Of a DNA stretch of 64,000 nucleotides, positions 12,319 to 23,453 are shown in pieces. The notes under the pieces are model-generated. The model was not told the DNA's origin, did not search any database, and was given only the letters and a program-made list of their open reading frames with translations. The stretch lies in assembly GCA_019009955.1 (NCBI GenBank), contig CM032231.1, positions 105,451,001 to 105,515,000 on the forward strand, given 5' to 3'. The translations under genes were made by a program, and so were the position numbers. Numbering within the stretch: the first letter of the stretch is position 1; each line of letters opens with the position of its first letter. The stretch is from Riptortus pedestris. Taxonomy: Eukaryota; Arthropoda; Insecta; Hemiptera; Alydidae.

Positions 12319-12545
12319 ATTTCGAAAAAATTCTCAAATGTCCATCAATCCTACCCAGGCTTTGATGAAAAGAAGGCCCGTTCAAAATTATATACATTTA
12401 CCTCTTAACACTCCAGAGCTCAATTTATTTTGATCTCTACCAAACTTTATATTTAAACGTTTAATGGATAACTAAATATCAAGTTCGCTGGTAGTTGAGA
12501 TGGGGAGGAGGGGAGGAGGGAGAGGTTAGAGTGGGTGAAATGTTC
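12319..12545 (-). mobile_element. HINE copy I, internal fragment
   Basis: Minus-strand TCAAATGTCCATCAATCCTACCCAGG, GGCCCGTTCAAAA, a reduced core, CAAACTTTATATTTAAACG and a long G-rich tract match the family in order. The ends are lost. Confidence 0.65.
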
Positions 12546-13667
12546 GTAGGTAAAAATTGTTTTAAATATGGGTCGTTTTGCAAAATCGGTATTCTTTATG
12601 CAGTATTTTAACTACAACAATAAGCATTTGATCTACTTACTAAGTAAAAATGTAATTTGTTGCTTGAGTGTTAATTATATCATGTAAAAGATAAGGTAAA
12701 CGTCAAACGATTTTGTTCAACGATACAGATTTAAACTAATTTTTAATTATAACCCATTATATGCTCCTTTTAAATATACTAAATACAAGTAAATAAATAT
12801 TTGAAAACTTTTCGAGACGCACTTTTGAAAATAATCAAAATCAAAATTTCCATTTTGAGTTTTGAAAAATTCCTTTTATTACAATCTGTAGTGTATTACA
12901 TGTAATATGAAAGGCCATGATTAACAGAGTAAAATGGCACCTCTCTTATCTTTCAAGGTCAATTACAACAGATTCTAGATTGATTTCAAAAAAGCATTGT
13001 CGGCGTTTTGGGGAGTATTTTTTTTCAAACGTATACGACGCCGTATTGCGGAATCCGTTTGAGATAAAAAATTAAAATTTGATTTTTTTTTCTTATTCTC
13101 AGTACCAACTACCAGTCTACAATATTTTGGGAAATTCTGATACAAGGAGGTAAAATGGGTGTGTTGAACTGACACAGTCCATAAATAGATTCCAAACGTA
13201 TCCTTTACGCCCTTGCATTTTAATGCCAAATGTGAATGAGCTTGAGTAAAGATGATTGAACAATGTGTGTGTCAATTGAACTTTTTATAGTGCAAATATA
13301 CTTCTGTTACGCATGGATGTGCTGTTTGTAAGTTACGTTCTTCAGTTCGTGATTTTTATTTAGCCCAGTGGCTTAAAAAGGCAAATACAAACCGTGCTTT
13401 AGGGCAGCTGCATTTAACTCATTTTGTTTCGTATTTTTTTTCTTTTTTGTTATTATTCTTTAAGTGAAATAACGTACATGATCTGCGTTACAATTACTAT
13501 ATCGCACTACACAAAATACCTGCCACAAACATGAAATTCCACACACATTAAATAATTATAATTAATTCTAAAGTTTTAGTAATAAAATATATTTTATATT
13601 TCAGTCACAAATCACGTCTGGTTATTCTTTCAATTGATGGATCCAAAATTACTTCTTGTATAAAAAG
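12546..13667. other. No recognised gene
   Basis: AT-rich and unique by eye. The 84-codon minus-strand ORF at 12975-13229 has no recognised motif, and no plausible splice context was noted. Confidence 0.35.
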
Positions 13668-13970
13668 TCCATCACACTAAGCACTTAACTATGCAGATTT
13701 CCAAAATCTAATTTTGGGTTAATATTTAATATAAAGAAAATATGTGTATAACTAGATTTATAGAGCATTAAATTTACAATAACATTGATTCTATACAATG
13801 TTTCCATCCGACGCATAACAACGGAGCTATTTTGAGCTTTCGAAATTCTCCCCCTCTATACCCCAATCCTTCCACAGGTCCGATTTGATCTTTATTTTTA
13901 CAAATAAAATTAAATATCGAGTTTTTTAACAATCAGACAAAAATTACGACCGTTAGAGCGTTAACAGACA
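13668..13970 (+). mobile_element. HINE copy J, 5' and middle portion
   Basis: Starts TCCATCACAC with a degraded GCAGATTTCC, then AACATTGATTCTATACAATG, CATCCGACGCATAACAACGGAG, a C-rich tract and TAGAGCGTTAACAGACA. The (AT)n core and 3' arm are absent. Confidence 0.7.
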
Positions 13971-14053
13971 TTTTTTATTCTAAGTGTTGAATGTGTGTTT
14001 CAGTTCATTTTTGTGTAGTGAAGGTATTATGGTTAACGATTCTTGCCCATACG

Positions 14054-14829
14054 TATTTATATTGTTACTAGCTCAGATACCCGGCTCCGCCCGGGAATTC
14101 CTTTGAGGCTGAATGGTGATGGTATTTTTTAGCAGGCTTTACATTGCACAATATTTTGAAATTTACCCGTCCCAGTGTTTAGGATTGATACCCGTCGTTG
14201 CCGTGGATTTGCTAATAATAGAATTATTTGTTCGATAAGGCTTCACAGTCTTCGATATTTTTATATTTTCCGTCTCTTATACATGTAAATATGGTGAATT
14301 TTTATTTCAAGCCTCCCTTTTAACCCCCATCCCGTTCGAACCTAAACATTTTAATATAACTTATAATCATGGAAGAATTAATGCTAATTGACATACCGAG
14401 TTTTGTTAAGTTCGGTTCAGCCGTTAGTGCCCGCTAAAGTTTTAACGTATAACTCATTTATACTTAGGTATACGAGAAAAGTGTATATAACAAAAGTTAC
14501 TCTAAATAACAAAATAAACAACTTTTGTTATGTGCATATTTACCGAAAAACCAATAGAAAACGAAATATCGCTATTTTTAATTTCAGGCTTCCCTTATAA
14601 CCCCCACTCCTGTTCGTCTCAGAGAATTAATATAGCCTAAAGTCTAAGTTAGGTTAGTAGTAATATACATACCAAGTTTCATAAAATTCGGTTCAGCCGC
14701 TTATGCGTGAAAAGGTAACAAACAAACATACACGAAAGAAACAAAATGCAGATTTGGTGTCTATGACATGTGAAACGAAAAGTTATCGTGAAATTTCGCG
14801 AAAAAAATCAATGTACAGACAGAGGTTAC

Positions 14830-14882
<53 letters not shown>

Positions 14883-14956
14883 TTATTATTTATTAACGTC
14901 CACTTTTTGCAACTTAGGCTAATTGGGACGGGTTATCTACCGGTTATTTATATTGT
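14054..14956 (-). mobile_element. 5'-truncated SINE interrupted by a Helitron
   Basis: Positions 14883-14944 are the 3' part of the SINE on the minus strand (TTAACGTCCACTTTTTGC, GCTAATTGGGACGGGTTATC). The 12-base TATTTATATTGT occurs at 14054-14065 and again at 14945-14956. It reads as the SINE's target-site duplication with the Helitron 14068-14882 sitting in the SINE's AT-rich tail. The tRNA-like head is absent, as expected for a truncated retroposition. Confidence 0.8.
14068..14882 (-). mobile_element. Non-autonomous Helitron, 815 bp
   Basis: Read on the minus strand it begins TCTATATATATA with an expanded (TA)n (about 14836-14880) and ends in a GC-rich hairpin (CCCGG, loop GCGGAG, CCGGG), 12 bases, then CTAG. 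The flanking bases are A on the 5' side and T on the 3' side, the canonical Helitron A^T insertion. Two internal modules resemble each other (CCTCCCTT..AACCCCCA near 14310 and 14585). No Rep/helicase coding is present, so it needs a helper element. Confidence 0.88.
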
Positions 14957-15567
14957 ATGTTGGTATATATTCAACTAGTATTGTTCATATTCCACCCGTT
15001 ACATATTGGACCCGCGAACAAAGAGTATTATAATTTAAAGTATAGCAAATTGGTTTCATTTCAGGAATTGTTTGTCAAAATGTGGAAAAATTCAATGAGA
15101 AGAGTATCCCAATACTCTCAGACTTCCTCAGCTCAGCGGATATTTCTTACCGTATTTATGTAAATCAAATAAGACACATCTAAAGGGATAAAAAGGCGGG
15201 GAATATGGAAAAAGCGCGCGAAGAAAACTGGGGGGGGGGATCGAGAAGCACCCTTTTTAAAATGAGACCAATTTAGCGAAGGGCTGAGCTGAGAGCGAAG
15301 ATTTCCTACTTGCATGGAAAATTCATTCAAATAATCAGATCATCTCTTCAGGAGTCGTCGGGAAATGGAGAGCACAATTCACTCACACACGCTGGGATCT
15401 TTCGATTGGGGAGGGCTCCCCCTGACGCCTCCGAAACAAGCCCTGTACTTTATATAAGGCTCGTTTCGCTTCCGCTGAGGGGGCAATGCACTCTACTTAT
15501 GTCCCAGAAGATCTGGGCTCGAATCTCGGGTTTGCACTGATTGTTAATTTTACGCAAATAAGTTCAG
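14957..15567. other. No recognised gene; G-run at 15231
   Basis: Unique-looking sequence with a run of nine or more G near 15231. Positions 15180-15540 are more balanced. Short ORFs on both strands share no known motif. Confidence 0.4.
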
Positions 15568-15749
15568 TCCGTCACGCAGGGGTTTGCGTAAACTTAGTAG
15601 ATTTCCCTTGTACTGGTATAACACTAATCTCATCTCATCACAAATTCTCTATTTCTATGTAAAGAAGAGAAAGGACAGGGAGGCACTGAAGGCTGAAAAC
15701 AAGAAAGCAAGAATAAATCGCTTAATATATGAGTTGCAAAAAAATAAAG
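15568..15749 (+). mobile_element. HINE copy K1, left piece (host of K2)
   Basis: The 5' part of a HINE subtype carrying GGCACTGAAGGCTGAAAAC and GAATAAATCGCTTAATAT. It stops in an A-run at copy K2 and resumes at 16525. Confidence 0.75.
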
Positions 15750-16524
15750 TCCGTCACGCAGGGGCTGCGTAAACTAAGCCTTCCTATGTGAAGTTTAGCA
15801 ATAGAGAAATCTGCATACTGGTAAAAGAACACCACCATAAGTAAATACAAACGGTAATGAGAAATCTTTCACTTAATTTTAAGAAACTCCCAACTAAAAC
15901 GGCTTCTGAATTGTAAGAATAATTTATATTTTAATAACTCAAATTTTAGTAGTCCAAGAACTAAAGAAGGGGGGGGGGCGGATGAACAGAACGCATTTGC
16001 ATAAATCTCAAAGTAAAGAAGGTTAGGTAAGGTTAGAAACGACAGGTTAGGTTAGAACCTTCCGCCAAAGTCGAGACTTACGAAAACGACCGAACAACAC
16101 CCGACCACAGACTTCAAAAAAATGCAAATATCTCGGTTAATATTCAAGATAGAGAATACGTGTATATAACAATATTTATAGTAAATTTAATTTGCAATAA
16201 GATTGGTTCTATACAATTTTTCGATCCGATGCATAATGACGGAGATTTTTCGAAAATCCCCCCCCCTCCCTCTGGTACGATTTCAGCCATTAACGAACTT
16301 GATCTGTCTTTTTACATAAAACGGTTAAATATCGAGTTTCGTAACGATCAAACAAAAAACCGCTGCGACCGCTAGAGCGTTAACAGACAAATATATATAA
16401 TTTTGAACGGACCTCATTTTCGTCATCTCCTGGGTAGGATCGATGAACATTTGAAGAAATCTTTCGAAACTCGCGTCATGAGTACGACCTCAACAGCTGA
16501 TTTCCCTTACGGGAAATCTGCTAA
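15750..16524 (+). mobile_element. HINE copy K2, full-length, nested in K1
   Basis: Starts TCCGTCACGCAGGGGCTGCG and ends GGGAAATCTGCTAA. Its 5' third is a longer variant shared with the copies at 33941 and 48943 (ACCACCATAAGTAAATACAAACGG, a G-run, CATTTGCATAAATCTC). It also contains a GGTTAGG-rich stretch at 16018-16058. Only a very short (AT)n core remains. Confidence 0.88.
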
Positions 16525-16690
16525 AAATCATAGAACAATCATTGTAGACCATTATTACTTAAAAAGATTGGTTCTATAACATTTTACGATCCGACTCATT
16601 ACAACCGAGATATTTTGAATTTTGAATTTCACCTCCCTCTAAACCCCCACAATCCCTTCTCAGAATTCAGGCAATAACACATATGATCAG
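16525..16690 (+). mobile_element. HINE copy K1, right piece
   Basis: Continues K1 with CATAGAACAATCATTGTAGA, AAGATTGGTTCTATAACA, ACGATCCGACTCATTACAAC and a C-rich tract. The order and spacing match the uninterrupted diverged copy at 58058-58440. Confidence 0.7.
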
Positions 16691-16926
16691 ATAAATACGT
16701 ATAACGGTTGAAATAGTTTAAATGCACAAACATTCAAGCTCTGTTTTCTTTTTTTCGAAATTAAATAAAGTTAGAGCCTTCTAATTCCCGGACAAAGTCC
16801 TCCCCTAGACCAGGATTCAGTTGAACCCTTAAAATAAACTATTAATTAAATGGCTATATGCAACGTTGCAAAGCCATCATTTGGAAATAATTCAACAAAT
16901 TCAAAGGTATGAAAGGAGAATCATCA

Positions 16927-17160
16927 CTATTATTATTATTATTAATTAAAGTCTACTTTTTGCAATTCAGGCTAATTGGGACGGGTTATCTACAGATTAC
17001 CAACCTTTAGCCTAGCCAGGGTGGGTCTTAGGATGTTATTTAATGAATTCCGTCACTAAATAATTTCTTTTGGCAAGACGAGAATCCAACTCGCCACTCT
17101 TGGTTTACCATGTGAAATTAAGGTCAACGCTTTAACTCACATGGCTAACCTGAATCCCTG
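16927..17160 (-). mobile_element. tRNA-like SINE, full-length, 8-bp TSD
   Basis: Flanked by AATCATCA at 16919-16926 and 17161-17168. On the minus strand the head is CAGGGATTCAGGTTAGCCATG, the internal box-B-like element is in the GGCGAGTTGGATTCTCG region, and the body ends CAAAAAGTAGACTTTAATTA plus an (AAT)n tail. The family has a tRNA-related head, a unique body and an AT-rich tail. It would be transcribed by RNA polymerase III and mobilised by a LINE. Confidence 0.88.
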
Positions 17161-17168
17161 AATCATCA

Positions 17169-18035
17169 GTAACCATCCAGTCAAATTGCAAAGGTTAATG
17201 CGCTTTTTTTTAAAATGACGACATTTTATTTATTCTTATTTCCTTGCTTTTAAAAAGCAATCCACAATTATTTATTTATTATTTGTTAAAAACGTCATTT
17301 GTATTAATGCATGGATTTAATGTATGACTGTACAAGAAAGGGAGAAAATAATAAGAATGGCAAATGCTCATTAATTTAAAACGCTTTCTAGTTTTGGAAG
17401 TATTCCGAAAGTACACTGACCCAAAAATGTTAAATATTCACTACTCGACGTTGGAAGGACGAGGGGGGGGGAGGAAAAAAAATTGGGGAAAATAGGGAGA
17501 GCTTGGGTAAAAAATAAAAAATAAAAAAAAATAAAAGGACCCAGGGCTCTCGAGAGAGAAATAAAAGGAAAAAAATGTTGAAGTAGGTATATTGAATGTA
17601 AAGTGAAAGAGTCACCTTTATGCCGGGAGTAGAAGAGCCCTCTGCCGGACTGTTTCGCTATTAACAGGAGTGAATAGGCGGGTCTTGGCCCCCGAAAACC
17701 AGGAGGCTTCCCTCTATCTCGTTATCACTGGCTGGGATAAACCATCCCGTCTGCTTCTATCTACCGCCCTTTTTATTTTAGCCTTTCGTACTCATTAGTG
17801 GTCTGGGGCCCGGCTCAGCTATATAATTAATACTGGCGAGTCCATCTTGGATATAGTACCAGTAACTATCCCAACTATGGATTTCTCTCGGAGGACGCAT
17901 TTCGTGGAGTCGAAAATTGCTGTCTGTACTCACCTTGTCAATGTAGATGCTCTCAATGAGAGCAGATGTTAAACCAATTTCTATTTTTTATTTTTTTTTT
18001 GGCAAATATCTACGGAGCATAGAAGTCTTGTTGTT
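17169..18035. other. No recognised gene; balanced island 17600-17960
   Basis: AT-rich sequence with homopolymer and G-rich runs (17460-17530), then a balanced, non-repetitive stretch at 17600-17960. Nothing coding is recognised. Confidence 0.4.
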
Positions 18036-18180
18036 CTCAACTGAAGTATAATAAAATTAAAACTCCTCCACTCTTAATACTTTATTTATTAAATTCGGAG
18101 TATTTTCGGAGCGAACCGTTCCATCTTCAGTACCCTGTGAGACAACTCTTACATTTTTGAAACAACATGTGGCATAAATA
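18036..18180 (-). mobile_element. Penelope-like retroelement 3' end
   Basis: On the minus strand: GTACTGAAGATGGAACGG, then CTCCGAAAATACTCCGAA, then AATAAATAAAG. A CTGA-GATGG motif followed by CGAAA and AATAAA is characteristic of the 3' ends of Penelope-like elements and resembles the core of the hammerhead ribozymes they carry. No coding part is attached. Assignment is from the motif only. Confidence 0.45.
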
Positions 18181-18759
18181 AATATAATAGTCAATAAAAG
18201 GTAGTCAACATATTAAAAAGTTAAAAACAAATATATAAAGAAATGTAAAAATACAATGTAAAACTTATAACTAAAACATTTTCTAAATAACTATTAAATG
18301 ATGCATATAATAGAATGAATAGGAGATGGAGAGGAAATACTGACCTAGAGTTGGTCCCTATTGAGCCGACATCTCCGGTAAGACTGAGAGCCTACTAGGG
18401 CAAGGGCAGAAGGGCCCATAAGTACTCTGCATTTACTAAATGAAGTACTAAGAGCAAAGGTGTTTTGACTTTATTATCCTTCCGTTGATGATAGACCTCC
18501 ACCAGCCAGCCCGAGACTTGTTGTTCTGTACCGTGTAAACAATATCATGCATAAATAACTCTAATACAAATACCAGCAACATAGTTATTTATCCGAAAAA
18601 TGATGGCTGCAGTTTTTAGCTAGTTTTTTCCCCAGAATTCAACATGAAGATTATTTGGTATTTTCCTCAAACAACTTGGTTTTAATCCTCAAAAAAAACA
18701 ACTGCTAAAATGGTTCAGTGTGTGTATTATGTTGCATAGGGCGGACAAAAATGAGGAGA

Positions 18760-19587
18760 TACTTAGCAGTTAAGCTCCAAGTCCAAGCCAATCCCCGCCA
18801 ACCTGCCCATAGTAGGGAAGAAAATAACTAATAGCTGTGAAGCACCTCCCAAATCACTTCTGATTCTTCCACTATGAGTACCGAACACAGAATTCCGATC
18901 CAGCCATTACCTGGTTGAACAAGGACTGTCGGCGAGGCGCACGCGGTGGCTGAGGAATCCCTCGCCAACATTCAGTGAGATGGGTAGTCCAGAAACTGAT
19001 GGGTAGTGTCTGGATCAGCTTTGCGGTCGCCAGTCCCAGACGTGGTGGCCTTAGTTTACATCCTCAGTCAGAGGTGTCAGAAATTATTAAAGAACGGGCT
19101 TATCAACCCCTTCGATCACCGACCTGAATAATCTTAACAATTAATGAGGCAAATACCAGAAAATTGGGGTTTATTGGAGAAAGTGGATTCTTCCAATCAT
19201 TCAGCCTCGGGGTTAGGAGAGGTTGGGTGTGGTTGAGGCCTGACGACTAGGTACCCTCTCATTCAGATTCCGTCCTCTTGTGGCCTACAGAATGTCGGCC
19301 TACAACTTCCCGTTGGACAAATTTGGCCTAAACCTGAAGGCCCCGAATGATAGCAAAGATCCTACTGTCCATACTGTTTCCCTCCAATGCCACACCGGAG
19401 AAGGAAAAGACCACAGGTAAAGCACACAAGGATGAACTTCAATAGCTACTTGTTCACCACTCCGTGTACCGGGTCTACTCTCGGCAGTCTACCCAGAACA
19501 GATACACCACGACTATGTAGTCAATATAGCCTCGAGAACTGAAATGGTACAAGTAGGAACGCTTTTACGTACAGCCTTTTATTGGCA
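18760..19587. other. Compositionally distinct, GC-richer segment of unknown origin
   Basis: Markedly more GC-rich than its neighbours, without long ORFs. It reads like an untranslated or degraded part of a retroelement (short direct motifs such as GATGGGTAG repeated near 18985 and 19010), but I cannot name a family. No gene is called. Confidence 0.35.
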
Positions 19588-19704
19588 GATTCCCCTTAGA
19601 AGAAGTCAGCTGTTGAGGTTGTACTCGTGATGAATTTTCAAAAACATTCTTCAGATATCCATCCAACATACCCAGGAGATGACGGAAATGAGGTCCGTTC
19701 AAAC

Positions 19705-19770
<66 letters not shown>

Positions 19771-20657
19771 AATTCCCCCTCTCCCATTGGTCCAACTTAT
19801 ATCATAAACGAATTTGATCTTTATTTTTACATAAAACGTCTGAATATCGTACGTTGTTGGTAATGATCATACAAAAATTTCGAAAGCTAGAGCGTTAACA
19901 AATATATATCTAAATATACATAATTCTACTGTACGTGCGTATCTCACTGAACTCCTCCTAAACGGCTGGACCGATTTGAATGATTTTTTGTTTGTGGTTT
20001 AGATTCACAAATCAGTCTGGCAGATGGAGCAGGAGTAGGGGTTGTAAGGGAGGCCTAAAATTAAAAATAGCGATATTTCGTTTTCTATTGGTTTTTCGGC
20101 CAATATGCAAAGGATAAAAGTTGTTTATTTTGTTACTTAAATTAACTTTTGTTATATTAACTTTTATTTGTATAAGAAAGTATAAACGAGATATACACTA
20201 AAAAATTAAAGTGGGAACCAACAATTTTATTGGGCACTATCGATTGAACGGAACTTAACAAATCTCTATATGTAAATTAGCGTTAATTCTTCCATGATTA
20301 TTAGCTATATTAATTTTTTTACGTTCGAACGGCAGTGGTGGTTATAAGGGAAAAATTTCGTGATATTTCATTTTCTATTTGTTTTTAGGCAAACGTGCAC
20401 ATAACAAAAGTTGTTTTTTGTGTTATTAAAAGTATCTTTTGTTTTAAACATAATATTATTAAATTGCATATCCTAATAGCTTGAAATATCATGCAGGACA
20501 ACGTCTGTCGGATCCGCTAGTATATATCCCTTTTGAACGGACTTTCTTTTCATCATATCCTGGGTAGGATCCAAGGAGATTTGAGAAAAGTTTTCAAAAT
20601 CGTGTCATGAGTTACAACCTTAATAGCTCATTTCTCTTATGGGAAACCTGCTAAAAA
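19588..20657 (+). mobile_element. Rearranged HINE hosting a Helitron
   Basis: Positions 19588-19712 are a HINE 3' arm on the minus strand. Then comes (AT)n (19713-19768). Positions 19770-19908 are the HINE middle on the plus strand, then the Helitron (19909-20520). Positions 20521-20657 are the plus-strand 3' arm ending CTGCTAA. The plus-strand parts rejoin as one HINE split in its microsatellite. The minus-strand arm shows an extra inversion or a second copy fused through the (AT)n. Confidence 0.75.
19909..20520 (+). mobile_element. Non-autonomous Helitron, 612 bp
   Basis: Begins TCTAAATATACATAATTC and ends GGATCCGCTAG, with a small GACA/TGTC stem before the end. It is inserted between A and T inside the HINE (AT)n, as Helitrons do. 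Shares ATTGGTTTTTCGGC and AAAATTAAAAATAGCGATAT modules with the copies at 14068 and 50416. Confidence 0.87.
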
Positions 20658-21701
20658 ACTGAATAATTGTTCATTCGATCAGATAAACATCTGTAAACAT
20701 ATTTATATCCATAGAATAAGTATAAGTACTTTTTGTACTATTATAAAATAACTATAAACATTCTCATGAATCTTTGCTACTGTACATTTTAATAGGCAAT
20801 AAATGCTGAAATATTGATGTAGTAAATATTAACGTTGATATATTATATCTCTCGTTTTAAAGCAATAATTTTATTAATTATAACTCTTTTAACAATGCTC
20901 GATGCGATCCATTAAAAAGATGCAATAACTAATATAAGTTTGCAGACTACAACTCAAGATTAACCCACCCGCTTTGGGGAGTTAAGGAGGGATCTCTAAC
21001 ACTATAAAAATAAAAAATGTTTCTATCTGCATTTGTAACATGATAGTTTCATTAGTAATATTAGCCGAATCTTGTAGGTTAATAACATCACCTCAATGTT
21101 TATAATAAATTGTTTTATTATTTTTCTTAAGGATTCTATAGTCTCTATTAGTTGTATTATTCTGGGTCTCGTGATAAACTAAATATATTCAAATTTTCTT
21201 CTTTTTCTTGTTTATATTATTTTCTATTTCTCACAATTTATCTCATGTTGTAGAAGAACTAACCTCATCAAAATAAAAATAAATTTGAATCTGTCATACT
21301 TAAATATACAAGTTAAAATATAAAGATATTTATTTGACCATGAACACAATTTTGACCTTTATTATACGAGATACATGCAAATATGTTCTGTAGACCCCCC
21401 CCCCATGTTAAGTACATGGGCTACTAAAATATGATTGATTGAGGTAAAAATTAGTCTGATTCATTATTAATTACAGTACTATATATAGTAAATAGTTTTC
21501 AACAAAATTAATAAGTTACGTTCTGATATATTTCAGTATTTGTTTTTCTTTCCGGAGAGTGTTTTTTTTTTTACTGCTTGTTTACTTTTCAGACGCTTCC
21601 ATTCGGGGGGTTATTAAAATTGTCAGAAAGATTTATAATTACCATTTGTAATTATTCACTTAAAATTCACGGTGGTGTCAGGGTTACTAGTTTGTAGATT
21701 A
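20658..21701. other. No recognised gene
   Basis: AT-rich sequence with a C-run near 21397. No ORF above 60 codons and no recognised repeat. Confidence 0.4.
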
Positions 21702-21760
21702 TCTATTGTAAAACTTCACGTGGGAAATCTGCTTAGTTTACGCAGCTCCTGCATGATGGT
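21702..21760 (-). mobile_element. Solo HINE 5' terminus
   Basis: Minus-strand match to the first 60 or so bases of the family (TCTATTGTAAAACTTCACG, GGGAAATCTGCTTAGTTTAC, GCAGCTCCTGCATGATGG). The rest of the element is missing. Confidence 0.75.
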
Positions 21761-22744
21761 CTTTTATAGTAGTAAGAAATAACAATTTACCCAGTAATAT
21801 TTTTGTAAAAGAATACTTCCTTTAAGTAGGTTTTCCCCTCTATAACTCTCCGATCTGGAGTTTATCATTACTCCCCAAGTATTAATCCGAACTCATATGC
21901 CTTCCATCTTCTTAAATTTCCACCCTCACCCTCCTCCGGATCCCCCCCCCCATTTCCATTGTGAAGAATGATATCAACATGACTAATAACTGGCGAAGAG
22001 TAATTTGATACAGAAACTCCACATTTCTTGGATAGGGTCCTGTTTCTTGTTCACATGATAAACAGCCCCTAACAAAAAAAAAAAAAAGTAGTAGGGAAAA
22101 AAATGTTAATTCCGGGCGGGGAGAGATGGTGCGGGTGAGTGGCTAATTTAAAACGAAGATAGGGTGAGCGGGGGTGGTTAGATTTTTCTCCCCCTCCACA
22201 CCACCAGGGGGCGCTAGCTGTTAATGGTCTATATGTCGTCTTATTGATCAAACACTCATTAGAGAGACACACCCTCGTACTACTCAACAAATCCAAGTTC
22301 ATTTGATTCTTCAAAACTTCTTTCTTGAACTCAAACTCGGTTCCCCCAAGAATTTGCTACTCGCTGCGGTGGAATAGTGATCGGACGAACTGTAACGGGT
22401 ACACTCCGTTTCTCGTTGACTCTTATTTGCACTCGTATGTAATCGTTTCAATCGTGGAGTGCCAGAAACGTAGCGATCACCCAAAATCTTGATATTCGAT
22501 ATTGTAATTGGAGTCTGAAATAGTTAAATATTGAAATGGTATAGCCACAATATTACCTGGGGCAAAAAATAAATAATAATTTTTATTTTTAAAAAAGTTA
22601 CAATGGAACTTTAATTTTTATTTTCAAGAATAATAAATAAAAATCGTCATATAAATCTTCATGTTCTGACTTTTTTAAATCATTTTCTGATCAATTTTAC
22701 TTTTTTAAATCAGCTCCATAACTTTTTTTTAACGTTATCGTCAA
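21761..22744. other. No recognised gene
   Basis: Contains short C- and A-runs (21948, 22073) and an 81-codon minus-strand ORF (22069-22314) that includes a poly-F tract from the A-run. No gene is supported. Confidence 0.4.
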
Positions 22745-22838
22745 AATATGTATATAGTTTTGAAGGGATCTCATTTTCGTCATCTACTGTGCAGGATCAA
22801 TGGACATTAGGAGAAACCTTTAAGGGAAATCTGCCAAA
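22745..22838 (+). mobile_element. HINE 3' arm fragment
   Basis: ATAGTTTTGAAGGGATCTCA, TTTTCGTCATCTACTG, GGATCAATGGACATT and a half palindrome (TTTAAGGGAAATCTGCC) match the end of the family. Confidence 0.75.
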
Positions 22839-22978
22839 ATCATCATTTCTTCGAATGTAATGGCTTCAAATAGACTTCAATTTTTCCCTGATCTGTCTTC
22901 AACATATGTATATACAAAAAGAATGGAAGCTTCACAATCTTTTCCAGACATTACCTACTCATCAGCCATATAATAGTA

Positions 22979-23075
22979 CTAGCTAAGGTACCCGGCGATG
23001 CAAGGGAAATCATTTTTGACTGACCAATGGTGGTATTTTTACAGCAAGACTTCAATGTGTACAACCATCATGTGG
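22979..23075 (-). mobile_element. Helitron 3' end fragment
   Basis: The minus-strand end is CCGGGTACCTTAGCTAG followed by T. The adjoining body (TGGTGGTATTTTTACAGC on the plus strand) resembles the end of the Helitron at 14068. The 5' part is not recognisable. Confidence 0.6.
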
Positions 23076-23214
23076 GAGCGGAAGTTGACGGGAGGCTAAA
23101 ACAGTTAATTGAGTTTACTTATTTCATGGTAAATGCTTGTATTACTGGAAGTGATTTCCACTGAGATTTTCTATTACGAATACAATCTTAAGTGCAAAAC
23201 TATGCTTAAACTAT

Positions 23215-23256
23215 GTGCTTGGATTGGTTTTGGCGGGAAATATGTTCATTATAGAT
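23215..23256 (+). mobile_element. HINE relic carrying an E2F-like site
   Basis: The sequence around TTTGGCGGGAAA (23229-23240) and the following TATGTTCATTAT match the HINE segment that precedes ATTTAATAAAAATGC. The SINE at 23267-23453 is inserted in the ATTTAAT part. Confidence 0.55.
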
Positions 23257-23266
23257 GATATTTAAT

Positions 23267-23453
23267 AGGGTATTAGGACGGGTTATCTACAGGTCACCAT
23301 CCTTTTCTAGCCAGGGTGGGACTTAGGATGTTATTTAATGAATTTCGTCACTAAATAATTTCCTTTCCCCAGGGGAGAATCGAACTCGTCGCTCTAGGTT
23401 TACCATGTGAGATTAAGGTCAACGCTTTAACTCACATGGCTAACCTGAGCCCT
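23267..23453 (-). mobile_element. tRNA-like SINE, 10-bp TSD
   Basis: Flanked by GATATTTAAT at 23257-23266 and 23454-23463. The minus strand keeps CAGGGCTCAGGTTAGCCATG, the box-B-like GACGAGTTCGATTCTCC and the CCACCCTGGCTAGAAAAGG body. The last part of the body and the AT tail are shortened. Confidence 0.88.
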
